From JBBSBL01 sp046330255 (GTDB taxonomy: Bacteria > Actinomycetota > Thermoleophilia > Solirubrobacterales > Solirubrobacteraceae), in NCBI GenBank assembly GCA_046330255.1, contig JAXLTC010000001.1:124001-188000 (forward strand): a stretch of 64,000 bases of DNA, given 5' to 3'. Numbering within the stretch: the first letter of the stretch is position 1; every line of letters starts with the position of its first letter. Of this stretch, positions 17,058-24,802 are shown piece by piece. Under the pieces are notes generated by a model, which saw only the letters and a list, made by a program, of their open reading frames with translations, was not told the DNA's origin and searched no databases. The position numbers and the translations under genes are program-made.

Positions 17058-17489
17058 CTACGTCTCGCTTACGAGCGCGGTGGCGCCCCGGATCTCGATC
17101 ACGTGGACCTTCGCGCCCGGCTCGATCACCTCGTCGTCGAAGGCTCTGGCCGTCCACACCTCGCCGTCGATCTTCACCACGCCGACCGCCTCGTCGTTCG
17201 CGATGCGCTCGAGCACCATCGCCTCGCGCCCGACGAGCGCGTCCGTGCCGGTGCGCAGGACGGGCGGCGTGCGGCGGTGTGCGCGTGCGATCGGGCGCAC
17301 GACCCAGAAGAGCAGGATCGACACGACCAGGAACACCACGCCGGCGGCCACGTTCCCGGCGCCGAGGGCCGCCACGGGGGCGGCCACCAGCGCCCCGCCC
17401 GCGAACGGGGCGAGGAAGAAGCCGAGCGTGAGCATCTCGCCGATCGCGAGGATCGCCGCGAGGACGAGCCAGAGCACCCAGGCGTCCAT
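17058..17489 (-). CDS. NfeD-like membrane protein
   Basis: A 143-residue short NfeD. Membrane helices cover roughly residues 3-27, 29-48 and 50-68; then the C-terminal OB-like NfeD domain has LVGREAMVLERIANDEAVGVV and VWTARAFDDEVIEPGAKV. Short NfeD proteins work with the SPFH protein encoded next to them, here directly downstream. The ATG at 17489 has a TACGCT -10 box 6 nt upstream, so the pair has its own leaderless promoter. Confidence 0.9.
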   Translation of the reverse strand: MDAWVLWLVLAAILAIGEMLTLGFFLAPFAGGALVAAPVAALGAGNVAAGVVFLVVSILLFWVVRPIARAHRRTPPVLRTGTDALVGREAMVLERIANDEAVGVVKIDGEVWTARAFDDEVIEPGAKVHVIEIRGATALVSET

Positions 17490-17495
17490 GATGGG

Positions 17496-17501
17496 AGCGT
17501 A
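17496..17501 (-). promoter_or_regulatory. -10 box TACGCT upstream of the NfeD/SPFH pair
   Basis: TACGCT on the minus strand ends 6 nt before the ATG at 17489. Confidence 0.4.
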
Positions 17502-17551
17502 CCCGGCGCGCAGGCCGCTCCCCGCCGGGGTCGTCCCACTCGCTTCGCGGA

Positions 17552-18577
17552 TCAGGCGACCAGCGCGCGCGCGAACTCCGCGGCGTCGAACGGCCGCAGG
17601 TCCTCGAGCCCCTCGCCCGTGCCGATCAGCTTCACGGGTATGCCCAGCTCCCCGGCGATCGCGAGCGCGATCCCGCCCTTCGCGGTCCCGTCGAGCTTGG
17701 TCAGGACCAGGCCGCTGACGGGCACCGACGCGCCGAACAGGCGCGCCTGCCGCAGGCCGTTCTGGCCGGTCGTGGCGTCGATCGTGAGCAGCGTCTCGTG
17801 CGGGGCTCCAGGGATCTGCTTCCCGACGACGCGGCCGATCTTCCCCAGCTCCGCCATCAGGTCGTCCTGCGTGTGCAGCCGGCCGGCGGTGTCGATGATC
17901 ACGACGCCCGCGCCGCCGCGGCGCGCCGCCTCGACGGCGTCGTAGGCGACCGAGCCCGGGTCCGAGGAGGGAGCGCCCGCGACGACCTCGCAGCCCGCGC
18001 GCTCGCCCCAGCGCTGGAGCTGCTCGACGGCCGCGGCGCGGTAGGTGTCCGCCGCGCCCAGGACGACGCTGCATCCGAGGACCTCGCGCAGGTGCCAGGC
18101 GAGCTTGCCGACCGTCGTGGTCTTGCCGGTCCCGTTCACGCCGACCGCGAGGATCACGGCCGGGGAGTGGCGCAGGTCCACGCGGTCCTCGCCCTCCGGC
18201 GTCGCGATCTCGGCCAGCAGCGCGGCGAGCCGGTCCCGCAGGGCCTCGCCCTGAAGGCCGCCGTCGCGGGCCTCGGCCTCGAGGCGCTCGACCACCTCGG
18301 CGGTCGTGCGCGCGCCGAGGTCCGCGGCGATCAGCGCCTCCTCGAGGCGCTCCCACGCCTCCTCGTCGAGATCGCCCTCGAAGAGCGTGGCGCCGATCTC
18401 CTCGGTCAGCGCCTGCCGGGTCTTGCGCAGGCTCTCGCGCAGGCGCCGGAACATCCCGGCGGGGCGGGCGTCCTCCGCGTCCTCCCCCGGTTCGCCGGCG
18501 CCGGGCTCGCGGTCGGCCGCCTCGCGGGCCGGCGGCTCGCCGTCGACGATGAAGAGGTCTCGCCAGTCGCGGGCCAT
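17552..18577 (-). CDS. ftsY: SRP receptor GTPase FtsY
   Basis: A 341-residue receptor that docks Ffh-ribosome complexes at the membrane. An acidic N-terminal segment (residues 10-40) precedes the N domain (SLRKTRQALTEEIGATLF) and G domain with GVNGTGKTTTVGKLA, DTYRAAAVEQLQRWG, DTAGRLHTQDDLMAEL and TKLDGTAKGG. The ATG at 18577 (MARDWRDLF) is preferred over a longer in-frame start because a TATCCT box lies 10 nt before it. Confidence 0.95.
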   Translation of the reverse strand: MARDWRDLFIVDGEPPAREAADREPGAGEPGEDAEDARPAGMFRRLRESLRKTRQALTEEIGATLFEGDLDEEAWERLEEALIAADLGARTTAEVVERLEAEARDGGLQGEALRDRLAALLAEIATPEGEDRVDLRHSPAVILAVGVNGTGKTTTVGKLAWHLREVLGCSVVLGAADTYRAAAVEQLQRWGERAGCEVVAGAPSSDPGSVAYDAVEAARRGGAGVVIIDTAGRLHTQDDLMAELGKIGRVVGKQIPGAPHETLLTIDATTGQNGLRQARLFGASVPVSGLVLTKLDGTAKGGIALAIAGELGIPVKLIGTGEGLEDLRPFDAAEFARALVA

Positions 18578-18587
18578 CGGCGCGGCG

Positions 18588-18593
18588 AGGATA
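18588..18593 (-). promoter_or_regulatory. -10 box TATCCT upstream of ftsY
   Basis: TATCCT on the minus strand ends 10 nt before the ftsY ATG. Confidence 0.4.
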
Positions 18594-18674
18594 GCGGCGG
18601 GGAGAGCCTTCGCGAGGGCGGTCACGCGCGGCGAACAGCCTCATCGAAGGGTGGTCTCGAGCGGCCGCGGCGTC

Positions 18675-18717
18675 CGATCCTGGGTAGCGGTCGTCCTGCG
18701 ACCACGGGACAGGATCG
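18675..18717. terminator. Nested hairpin after smc with GTCG-TCCTG-CGAC core
   Basis: CGATCCTG (18675-18682) pairs with CAGGATCG (18710-18717); inside it GGTCG-TCCTG-CGACC (18689-18703) forms a second stem. It lies in the 176-bp smc-ftsY gap, after the smc stop. The same 13-base core recurs at 27965-27977. No other feature is seen in this gap apart from the ftsY -10 box. Confidence 0.5.
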
Positions 18718-18753
18718 GTTCGACGCCGCCGTTCGGGCCGCGGCCGGCGCCGC

Positions 18754-21700
18754 TCAGGCCGCCTCGGCGCCGGCAGCCTCCTCGGGCAGCCGGCGCGAGA
18801 CCACCTTCGAGACGCCGTCGCCGCCCATCGACACCCCGTAGAGAACGTCGGCGGCCTCCATCGTTCGGCGCTGATGGGTGACCACGATGAACTGCGCCCG
18901 GTCGGAGTAGGCGCCGAGCAACTCGAGGAAGCGCCCGAGGTTCGCGTCGTCCAGGGCCGCCTCGACCTCGTCGAGGATGTAGAAGGGGCACGGGCGGGCG
19001 AGGAAGACGGCGAACAGGAAGGACAGCGCGGTCATCGACTTCTCGCCGCCGGAGAGAAGCGACAGGCGCCGCATCGACTTCCCGGCGGGGTTGATCTCGA
19101 TCTCGATCCCGAGCAGCTCGTCCTCGCCGTCGCGCTCGCGCCGCTCGGCCTCGGCTTCCGCCTCGGCCTCGGCCTCGGCCGCGGCGTCGGCGCCGGCCGG
19201 CTGGTCGCCGTCGCCCGCGGCCTCGGCGCCGCCCAGCACCCTGCGCGGGCCGGCGTCCTCGCGGACGATCCGCAGGCGGCCGCGCCCGCCCGGGAAGAGG
19301 CGCGCGACGATCTCCTCGAAGTTGCGAGCCGCCGCCTCGAAGGTCTCCTCGAACGTCTCGCGGATCACGCGGTCGGTGTCCCGGATGAGGCTCTCGATCT
19401 CGCGCAGCGCGGCCTCCAGGTCCTCGCGCTGGGATTCGAGCTGCTCGACGTGCTCGAGCGCCTCCGCGTACTCGCGGCCCGCGAGCGGGTTCACCGGGCC
19501 GAGCTGCTCGCGCCGGCGCGCGAGCCTCTGCACGCGTTCCAGGAGCGCGGTGCGGGCCTCCTCGCCCAGCGCCTCGGTGGCCGCCTGCGCCTCGAGCCCG
19601 AGCCGCTCGGCGAGCGCCGACAGCTCGCCGCCGGTCTCGGCCGCGCGGTCGCGCGCCTGCTGCGCGTGCACCTCGGCGGCCGTCAGCGCGTCGGCGCGCG
19701 AGCGCAGCCGCGCCTGGATCTCGGCCTCCTCGCGCGCACAGGCGCGCAGCTCGGCCGTGACGCTCTCCCCCTCCGCGCGGTCCGCAGCCAGCTCCGCCTC
19801 GAACGATCGCCCGCGGGCCGCGATCGCCTCTCCCGCGGCGGCCAGCGCCCGTGCCAGCTCGTCGGCGGCGGGGGCGAGCGCCGCCTCGCGGGCGCGGCGC
19901 TCCCGCTCGGCCACGAGGCGAGCGGCGAGCGCGGCGCGCTCGGACGCGAGCCGCTCGGCGACGCGCGACTCCGCGGCCAGCTCGGCCGCGACCTCGGCGC
20001 GACGCACGGCGCCCGGACCCTCGTCGGGCGTCTCGCGGCGCTGCTCGGCCCGCAGACGGGCTCGGCGCTCCTCCTCGGCCGCCGCGTCGCGGGCGCGCGC
20101 GGCCTCGAGCGCGCCGGCCTCGGCCGCGCGGTGCTCGCGCAGGGCCGGCTCCAGATCGGCGGCAGCCTCCTCGACCGCGCGCCCGGCCGCGAGCTCGGCC
20201 GCGGCGGCGGTCTCGCTGCGCCCGACCAGCTCGCGGCGGCGGTTGCGCTCGGCCAGCACCCGCTCCTCGCCCCCGGCGGCGACCTGCCGCAACTCGCCGG
20301 CCGCGCCGGACCACAGGCGCCCGGCGCGCGTCACCGCGACGCCCGCGAACCCCGCCGGCAAGCCGTCGAGCCGCTCGACGAGCCACACCCCGGCGAGCAG
20401 GCGCCCGGCGATCGCCAGCGCCCGCGGCGACCCGTCCACGGCGTCGAGGAGCGGAAGCGCGCCCGCCGCCGGGGGCGCGCCGGAGCTCGCCGCGGGCGGG
20501 CCGTCCGCGACCAGCGCGCTGGCGCCATCTCCGCCATGGCCGTCGAGCAGCCGCTCGCCGGCCGCAAGGTCGTCCACGACGGCGGCGCCGAGCCGCGCCC
20601 CGAGCGCCGCGGCCAGCGCGAGCTCGAGCCCGGCCTCCACGCGCAGCTCGGAGCCGAGCGCCTGCGCGGCCCCGGGCGCCCCCGCGTGCGCGCGCAGGAA
20701 CTGGTTGGCCGCGGCCAGCTCGCCCCCGACCCGCGCGGCCTCGCGCCGGGCGGCGTCGGCGGCGGTCTCGGCCGCGGCGAGCGCGGCGCGGACGGCCGTG
20801 ACCGCCTCGGCGCGCTGCGCCGCGAGATCCGCCGCGCGGTCGGCGCGCTCGCGGGCGCCGGCATGCTCCGCGGCGGCCCGCTCCGCCAGGTCCCGCGCCT
20901 CGGCCAGCTCCCCGGCCGCCCGCTCGGCCCGGCCGCGATCGAGCCGCTGCAGCTCGGCCTCGAGCTCGGCGATCCGCGGCGCCGGCGCGGGGCCCGCCGG
21001 GTCGGCGGCGAGCTCGGACTCCAGGGTCTCGATCCGCTTGGCGCGGCGCGCCTCGCGCTCGCGCAGGCCGTCCGCGATCGCGGCCGCGCGCGCGGCGCGG
21101 TCGGCGACGCGCTCGCCGGCCGATCGCACGGCGAAGCAGCGGGCCGCGAGCTCCTCGTGCCTCGCGCCGCGGAGCGCGAGCGCCTCCTCGGCCGCCTCGC
21201 GCCGGGCGGCGACCGCGTCCAGCGCACGCTGCACCTCGTCGCGGCCGGCCCGCTCCCGCCCGGCGGCGGCCTCGGCCGACCCGAGCGCCTCGATGCGCTC
21301 GCGCGCGTCGTCGCGGACCAGTTCCCAGCGCGCCTCGAGCGACTGGCGCTCGAGGCGCTCGTGCAACTCGGCGGCCTCCGCCTGGCGCTTGAGCGGGCGC
21401 AGCCGCGTGCGCGCCTCGCGCTCCACGTCCAGCGCGCGGTCGAGGTTCTCGCGCGTGCGCTCGAGCTTGAGCTGCGCCCGGCGCCGGCGCTTGCGGTGCT
21501 TGCCCAGGCCCGCGGCCTCCTCGACCAGCAGCCGCCGGTCGCGCGGGCGCGAGGTGACGATCTGCTCGATGCGGCCCTGCGAGACGACCGAGTGGCTCTC
21601 CTTGCCCAGCCCGGTGTCCGAGAGGACCTCGAGCACGTCCACGAGCCGGCAGCGGGCGCCGTTGAGCCGGTAGGACCCCTCCCCCGCGCGATCGAGCGAG

Positions 21701-22005
21701 CGGACGATCGAGATCTCCGCGGCGTCGAGCCCGAGCGCGTGCTCGGCGTCGTCGATCACGATCTCCACCTCGGCCGCGCGCGCCGCCTGCCGGCCGTGGC
21801 CGCCGGCGAAGATCACGTCCTGCATCGTCTGCCCGCGGACGTTGAGCGGCGACTGCTCGCCCATGGCCCACAGCACGGCGTCGGTGACGTTGGACTTGCC
21901 CGACCCGTTCGGCCCGACGATCACGCTCACGCCCCGCTCGAAGCGCAGCCGCGTGCGCTCCGGGAAGGACTTGAAGCCGCGCAGCACGACCTCTCTCAGG
22001 TGCAC
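18754..22005 (-). CDS. smc: Chromosome segregation ATPase SMC
   Basis: A 1083-residue SMC. Head Walker A is VIVGPNGSGKSNVTDAVLWA (about 29-48); Ala/Glu/Arg-rich coiled coils flank a hinge at about residues 440-560 (LGSELRVEAGLELALAAALG, ALAIAGRLLAGVWLVE). The C-terminal head has the signature LSGGEKSM (984-991) and Walker B FYILDEVEAALDD (about 1008-1020). An acidic, low-complexity insert of about 39 residues (925-963, alternating Ala-Glu) splits the C-terminal head before the signature. The gene is read between rnc and ftsY, as in many bacteria. Confidence 0.95.
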   Translation of the reverse strand: MHLREVVLRGFKSFPERTRLRFERGVSVIVGPNGSGKSNVTDAVLWAMGEQSPLNVRGQTMQDVIFAGGHGRQAARAAEVEIVIDDAEHALGLDAAEISIVRSLDRAGEGSYRLNGARCRLVDVLEVLSDTGLGKESHSVVSQGRIEQIVTSRPRDRRLLVEEAAGLGKHRKRRRRAQLKLERTRENLDRALDVEREARTRLRPLKRQAEAAELHERLERQSLEARWELVRDDARERIEALGSAEAAAGRERAGRDEVQRALDAVAARREAAEEALALRGARHEELAARCFAVRSAGERVADRAARAAAIADGLREREARRAKRIETLESELAADPAGPAPAPRIAELEAELQRLDRGRAERAAGELAEARDLAERAAAEHAGARERADRAADLAAQRAEAVTAVRAALAAAETAADAARREAARVGGELAAANQFLRAHAGAPGAAQALGSELRVEAGLELALAAALGARLGAAVVDDLAAGERLLDGHGGDGASALVADGPPAASSGAPPAAGALPLLDAVDGSPRALAIAGRLLAGVWLVERLDGLPAGFAGVAVTRAGRLWSGAAGELRQVAAGGEERVLAERNRRRELVGRSETAAAAELAAGRAVEEAAADLEPALREHRAAEAGALEAARARDAAAEEERRARLRAEQRRETPDEGPGAVRRAEVAAELAAESRVAERLASERAALAARLVAERERRAREAALAPAADELARALAAAGEAIAARGRSFEAELAADRAEGESVTAELRACAREEAEIQARLRSRADALTAAEVHAQQARDRAAETGGELSALAERLGLEAQAATEALGEEARTALLERVQRLARRREQLGPVNPLAGREYAEALEHVEQLESQREDLEAALREIESLIRDTDRVIRETFEETFEAAARNFEEIVARLFPGGRGRLRIVREDAGPRRVLGGAEAAGDGDQPAGADAAAEAEAEAEAEAERRERDGEDELLGIEIEINPAGKSMRRLSLLSGGEKSMTALSFLFAVFLARPCPFYILDEVEAALDDANLGRFLELLGAYSDRAQFIVVTHQRRTMEAADVLYGVSMGGDGVSKVVSRRLPEEAAGAEAA

Positions 22006-22009
22006 GGGC

Positions 22010-22690
22010 TCATCCTCCGCGCTCCCCGGGCACCTCGTCGAGCGCGCTGTGCGCGGCCTCCTGCTCGGCCTCCTTCTTGCTCCGCCCGTGGCCGCGGCCC
22101 ACCTCCCGGCCGGCGACCAGGGCGCGCACCGTGAACGCGCGCTCGTGCGCGGGCCCCTCCTCCGCCACGACCTCGTAGGCGACGGTCTCGCCGCGGCGGG
22201 CGAGCGCCTCCTGCAGCGCGGACTTGTGGTCGCCCGGATGCTCCAGCGCGCGGTCGATCTCCGGCGCGAACGCCTCGACGACGGCCGGCGCCGTCCGCTC
22301 GAACCCGTAGGTCAAGTAGCAGGCGCCGATCACCGCCTCGACGATCTCGGCCCCGACCCGCTCTCCCGTGAGCAGCGCCGCGGCCGGGACACCGCCCTCC
22401 GGCTCCCGGGCGCGCATGCGCTCCGGCAGGCCGAGGCGCTCGCCGACCTGCCGGCACGCCCTCCCCGACACGGACGCGGCGCGGACCTGGGTGAGCCGCC
22501 CCGCCCCGTAGCGGTCCGCGTCCAGGCGCGGCCACAGGTGCGCCGTGACCGCGAGGCCGAGCACGCTGTCGCCCAGGAACGCGAGCCGGTCGTAGGCCTC
22601 CGAGCGGCGCTCCACCCACGAGGCGTGCGTGAGCGCCTGCCGGGCGAGGCCCTCGGGCAGCGCCTCGAGCAGCTCGGCCAGTCGCTCCAG
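22010..22690 (-). CDS. rnc: Ribonuclease III (divergent active site, probable CTG start)
   Basis: The protein is 226 residues from the CTG at 22690, a normal RNase III length. An RNase III domain with ALTHAS and the signature YDRLAFLGDSVLG is followed by a dsRNA-binding domain (about 153-222, DHKSALQEALARRGETVAYEV to GRSKKEAEQEAAHSAL). Only CTG codons occur between the acpP stop and the GTG at 22615, and the GTG would remove the THAS motif, so CTG is preferred. Relative to the usual signature ERLEFLGD, two acidic positions differ (Asp34, Ala37); Glu115 replaces the common Asp, Glu118 is kept. It follows acpP with no gap. Confidence 0.85.
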   Translation of the reverse strand: MERLAELLEALPEGLARQALTHASWVERRSEAYDRLAFLGDSVLGLAVTAHLWPRLDADRYGAGRLTQVRAASVSGRACRQVGERLGLPERMRAREPEGGVPAAALLTGERVGAEIVEAVIGACYLTYGFERTAPAVVEAFAPEIDRALEHPGDHKSALQEALARRGETVAYEVVAEEGPAHERAFTVRALVAGREVGRGHGRSKKEAEQEAAHSALDEVPGERGG

Positions 22691-22693
22691 CGC

Positions 22694-22966
22694 TCAGGGC
22701 CCCGGCTCGCTGTCGCCCGCGCCGTGCGCGACCACGTAGTCGACGGCCTGCCCGACCGTGAGGATCTTCGCGGCGTCGTCGTCGGTGATCCTCACCCCGT
22801 AGCGGTCCTCGAGCTCCTGCACGAGCGTGTAGAGGTCGAGCGAGTCCGCCTCGAGGTCCTCCTTGAAGCGCGTCTCCTCCCGGATCGTGTCCGGATCCGC
22901 CTCGAGCTCCTCGGCGAGATGGGCGCGGATCAGGTCGAGCACGTTGTCGCGGCTCATCGGGGTCAT
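22694..22966 (-). CDS. acpP: Acyl carrier protein
   Basis: A 90-residue ACP; the phosphopantetheine-bearing serine is in EDLEADSLDLYTLVQELE. Helices II and III are intact and there is a short Gly/Pro C-terminal tail. It overlaps the plsX stop by 4 bp and precedes rnc, so it is coupled to phospholipid synthesis genes. A second, more divergent ACP is encoded at 58247-58519. Confidence 0.94.
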   Translation of the reverse strand: MTPMSRDNVLDLIRAHLAEELEADPDTIREETRFKEDLEADSLDLYTLVQELEDRYGVRITDDDAAKILTVGQAVDYVVAHGAGDSEPGP

Positions 22967-23988
22967 GGTCGCGCCGCCACGCTAGAGGAGCCCGCGGACG
23001 GCGCACGGCGCAGCGCGCCGGCCGCCTCGAGCGCCTCGTGAGTGCGCTCGGTGACCCGCTCGCTCGCGCCCCGCGCGGCGCGCTCGATCGCGCTCGCGTA
23101 GCCCCGGCGCGTGAAGCGCCCGTGCGGGACGACCGCCAGGCGCCGCAGGCCGAGCATGTAGGCGCCGCCCTGGCCCTCCGGGTCGAGGTCGTCGCGCAGA
23201 CCCCGCAGCGCCGGGCGCAGCAGGAGCCCGCCGGCCTTCGCCCGCGGGGTCGCGGTCGCGGCGGCCCGGACCGCGCCGAGGAGCGCGCCCGAGACGCCCT
23301 CCATGAGCTTCAGCGCCACGTTGCCCGTGAAGCCGTCGGTGACGACCACGTCGGCCTCCCCGGCGGCCATGCCCGTCCCCTCGACGTTGCCGGCGAAGCG
23401 CAGCCCGCCGGCGCGGGCGAGGCGCTCGTGCGCCTCGCGCAGGAGCGGGGTGCCCTTCGACGCCTCCTCCCCGTTGGAGAGCAGCGCCACCCGCGGCTCG
23501 CTCACGCCCAGCACCGCGCCGGCGAGCGCGGCGCCCATGAACGCGAACTGGACGAGGTGCTCGGCGCGCACCTCGGCGTTGGCGCCGACGTCGAGCAGCA
23601 GCACCGGAGCGCCGGGGATCGGCACCGGCAGGGCCAGCGCGGGCCGGTGGATGCCGCGCGCGCGGCGTACGTGGAAGAGCCCCGCGGCGAGCGCCGCGCC
23701 GGTCGAGCCGCCCGTGACGAGCGCGTCCGCTTCGCCCGCGCCGACCGCCCGCGCGGCGCGCACGATCGATGCCTCCGGCGTCTCGCGCACCGCCCGCGCG
23801 GGGTCGGCGGCCTTCGCGATCGAGACGGGCGCGTCCACCACCTCGACCCCGTCCGGGGCCCGGCCGATCTCCGCGGCCGGGCCGTAGATGCGCACGCGCA
23901 CGCCGCGCTCCGCGGCCAGCGCGGCCCCGGCAGCGACCTCGGCCGGCCCGAGGTCGGCGCCGTTGGCATCTACCGCGACCGTGCTCAC
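22963..23988 (-). CDS. plsX: Phosphate acyltransferase PlsX
   Basis: A 341-residue enzyme that makes acyl-phosphate from acyl-ACP for phospholipid synthesis. Family motifs: VAVDANGADLGPAEVAAGA at the start, VTGGSTGAALAAGLFHVRRA, LLLDVGANAEVRAEHLVQFA, LLSNGEEASKGTPLLREAHE and DGFTGNVALKLMEG. The GTG at 23988 gives family length; the longer frame reads through rpmF. The order rpmF-plsX-acpP is standard and the plsX-acpP junction overlaps by 4 bp. Confidence 0.94.
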   Translation of the reverse strand: MSTVAVDANGADLGPAEVAAGAALAAERGVRVRIYGPAAEIGRAPDGVEVVDAPVSIAKAADPARAVRETPEASIVRAARAVGAGEADALVTGGSTGAALAAGLFHVRRARGIHRPALALPVPIPGAPVLLLDVGANAEVRAEHLVQFAFMGAALAGAVLGVSEPRVALLSNGEEASKGTPLLREAHERLARAGGLRFAGNVEGTGMAAGEADVVVTDGFTGNVALKLMEGVSGALLGAVRAAATATPRAKAGGLLLRPALRGLRDDLDPEGQGGAYMLGLRRLAVVPHGRFTRRGYASAIERAARGASERVTERTHEALEAAGALRRAPSAGSSSVAARP

Positions 23989-24007
23989 GCCGGCCGGCGC
24001 GCCGCGC

Positions 24008-24199
24008 TCAGGAGCCGGCGTCGCGCTCGCCCGGGAGCACCTCGCGGCCCGCGTAGGTGCCGCACACCGGGCAGACGCGGTGCGGGCGGCGCGGGCTGTG
24101 GCACTGCGGGCAGGCGTTGTGGGCGGGAGCCGCGATCTTGTGCTGCGCGCGCCGCTTGGACGTGCGCGCGTGCGACTGCTTCTGCTTGGGGACGGCCAT
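24008..24199 (-). CDS. rpmF: 50S ribosomal protein L32 (zinc form)
   Basis: A 63-residue L32: MAVPKQKQSHARTSKRRAQH, then a full zinc ribbon CPQCHS and CPVCGTY. The presence of all four cysteines marks the zinc-dependent form. A TACCCT -10 box ends 11 nt before the ATG. Confidence 0.95.
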   Translation of the reverse strand: MAVPKQKQSHARTSKRRAQHKIAAPAHNACPQCHSPRRPHRVCPVCGTYAGREVLPGERDAGS

Positions 24200-24210
24200 G
24201 GCGGCTGGGG

Positions 24211-24216
24211 AGGGTA
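24211..24216 (-). promoter_or_regulatory. -10 box TACCCT upstream of rpmF
   Basis: TACCCT on the minus strand ends 11 nt before the rpmF ATG, within the 36-bp gap after the DUF177 gene. Confidence 0.35.
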
Positions 24217-24235
24217 GCAGCGGGCCGCGGCCGGC

Positions 24236-24757
24236 CTACGTGGACCCGCCGAGCTCGCGGAGCTTCGCCCAGCGCGGGTCGGGCGCGCGCTCGTGCCCGT
24301 GCTCCGGACCGGCCTCGTCGAGCCGCGCGCCGCACTGCGGGCACAGACCGGCGCAGTCCTCGCGACAGAGCACCTGGGCGGGCGCGGCCAGCGCGAGGGC
24401 GTCGCGCGCCCAGCCCGCGAGATCGAGCACGCCACCGTCGACGTAGGGGCTGTCGAGCTCCTCCCCCTCCCCCCGCTGGTCGATCTCGCGAGCCTCGACC
24501 GCCACCATCGGCGCAGCATCCCCCAGGCAGCGCATGCACGGGCCGGCGAGGCTCGCCTCGAAGCGCAGCCGCAGCGCCCAGCCCGCCCCGGTCGTGCGCG
24601 CGACGTCCAGCCGGGCCGCGACGGGGTCGGGCGCGACCGCGTACCCGCTGCCGCCCAGCTCGAACTCCCCGACCGGCACGGCGAGGTCGAAGCGGCGCCC
24701 CTCGCCGGAGCTCAGCTGCAGGCGCCCGAGGTCCAGATCGTGCGCGTGCGCGGCCAC
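24236..24757 (-). CDS. DUF177 (YceD-like) protein
   Basis: A 173-residue DUF177 protein, the usual partner upstream of rpmF. Cysteines in GPCMRCLGDA, CREDCAGLCPQCG form the family's conserved C-terminal pattern, likely a zinc site. In other organisms YceD proteins affect 23S rRNA processing or L32 accumulation; the role here is inferred from that and from location. The GTG start at 24757 follows a TACCCT -10 box by 6 nt. Confidence 0.88.
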   Translation of the reverse strand: MAAHAHDLDLGRLQLSSGEGRRFDLAVPVGEFELGGSGYAVAPDPVAARLDVARTTGAGWALRLRFEASLAGPCMRCLGDAAPMVAVEAREIDQRGEGEELDSPYVDGGVLDLAGWARDALALAAPAQVLCREDCAGLCPQCGARLDEAGPEHGHERAPDPRWAKLRELGGST

Positions 24758-24763
24758 CGCCCG

Positions 24764-24769
24764 AGGGTA
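24764..24769 (-). promoter_or_regulatory. -10 box TACCCT upstream of the DUF177 gene
   Basis: TACCCT on the minus strand ends 6 nt before the GTG at 24757, a typical leaderless spacing. Confidence 0.45.
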
Positions 24770-24802
24770 GCGGCGCGGCGGGGACGCGACCGCGTCCGGC
24801 GC

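Noticed and set aside
18874..22134. A 1086-codon plus-strand ORF opposite smc
   Set aside because: The minus frame encodes a complete SMC with Walker A, signature and Walker B. The plus frame is compositionally a shadow.
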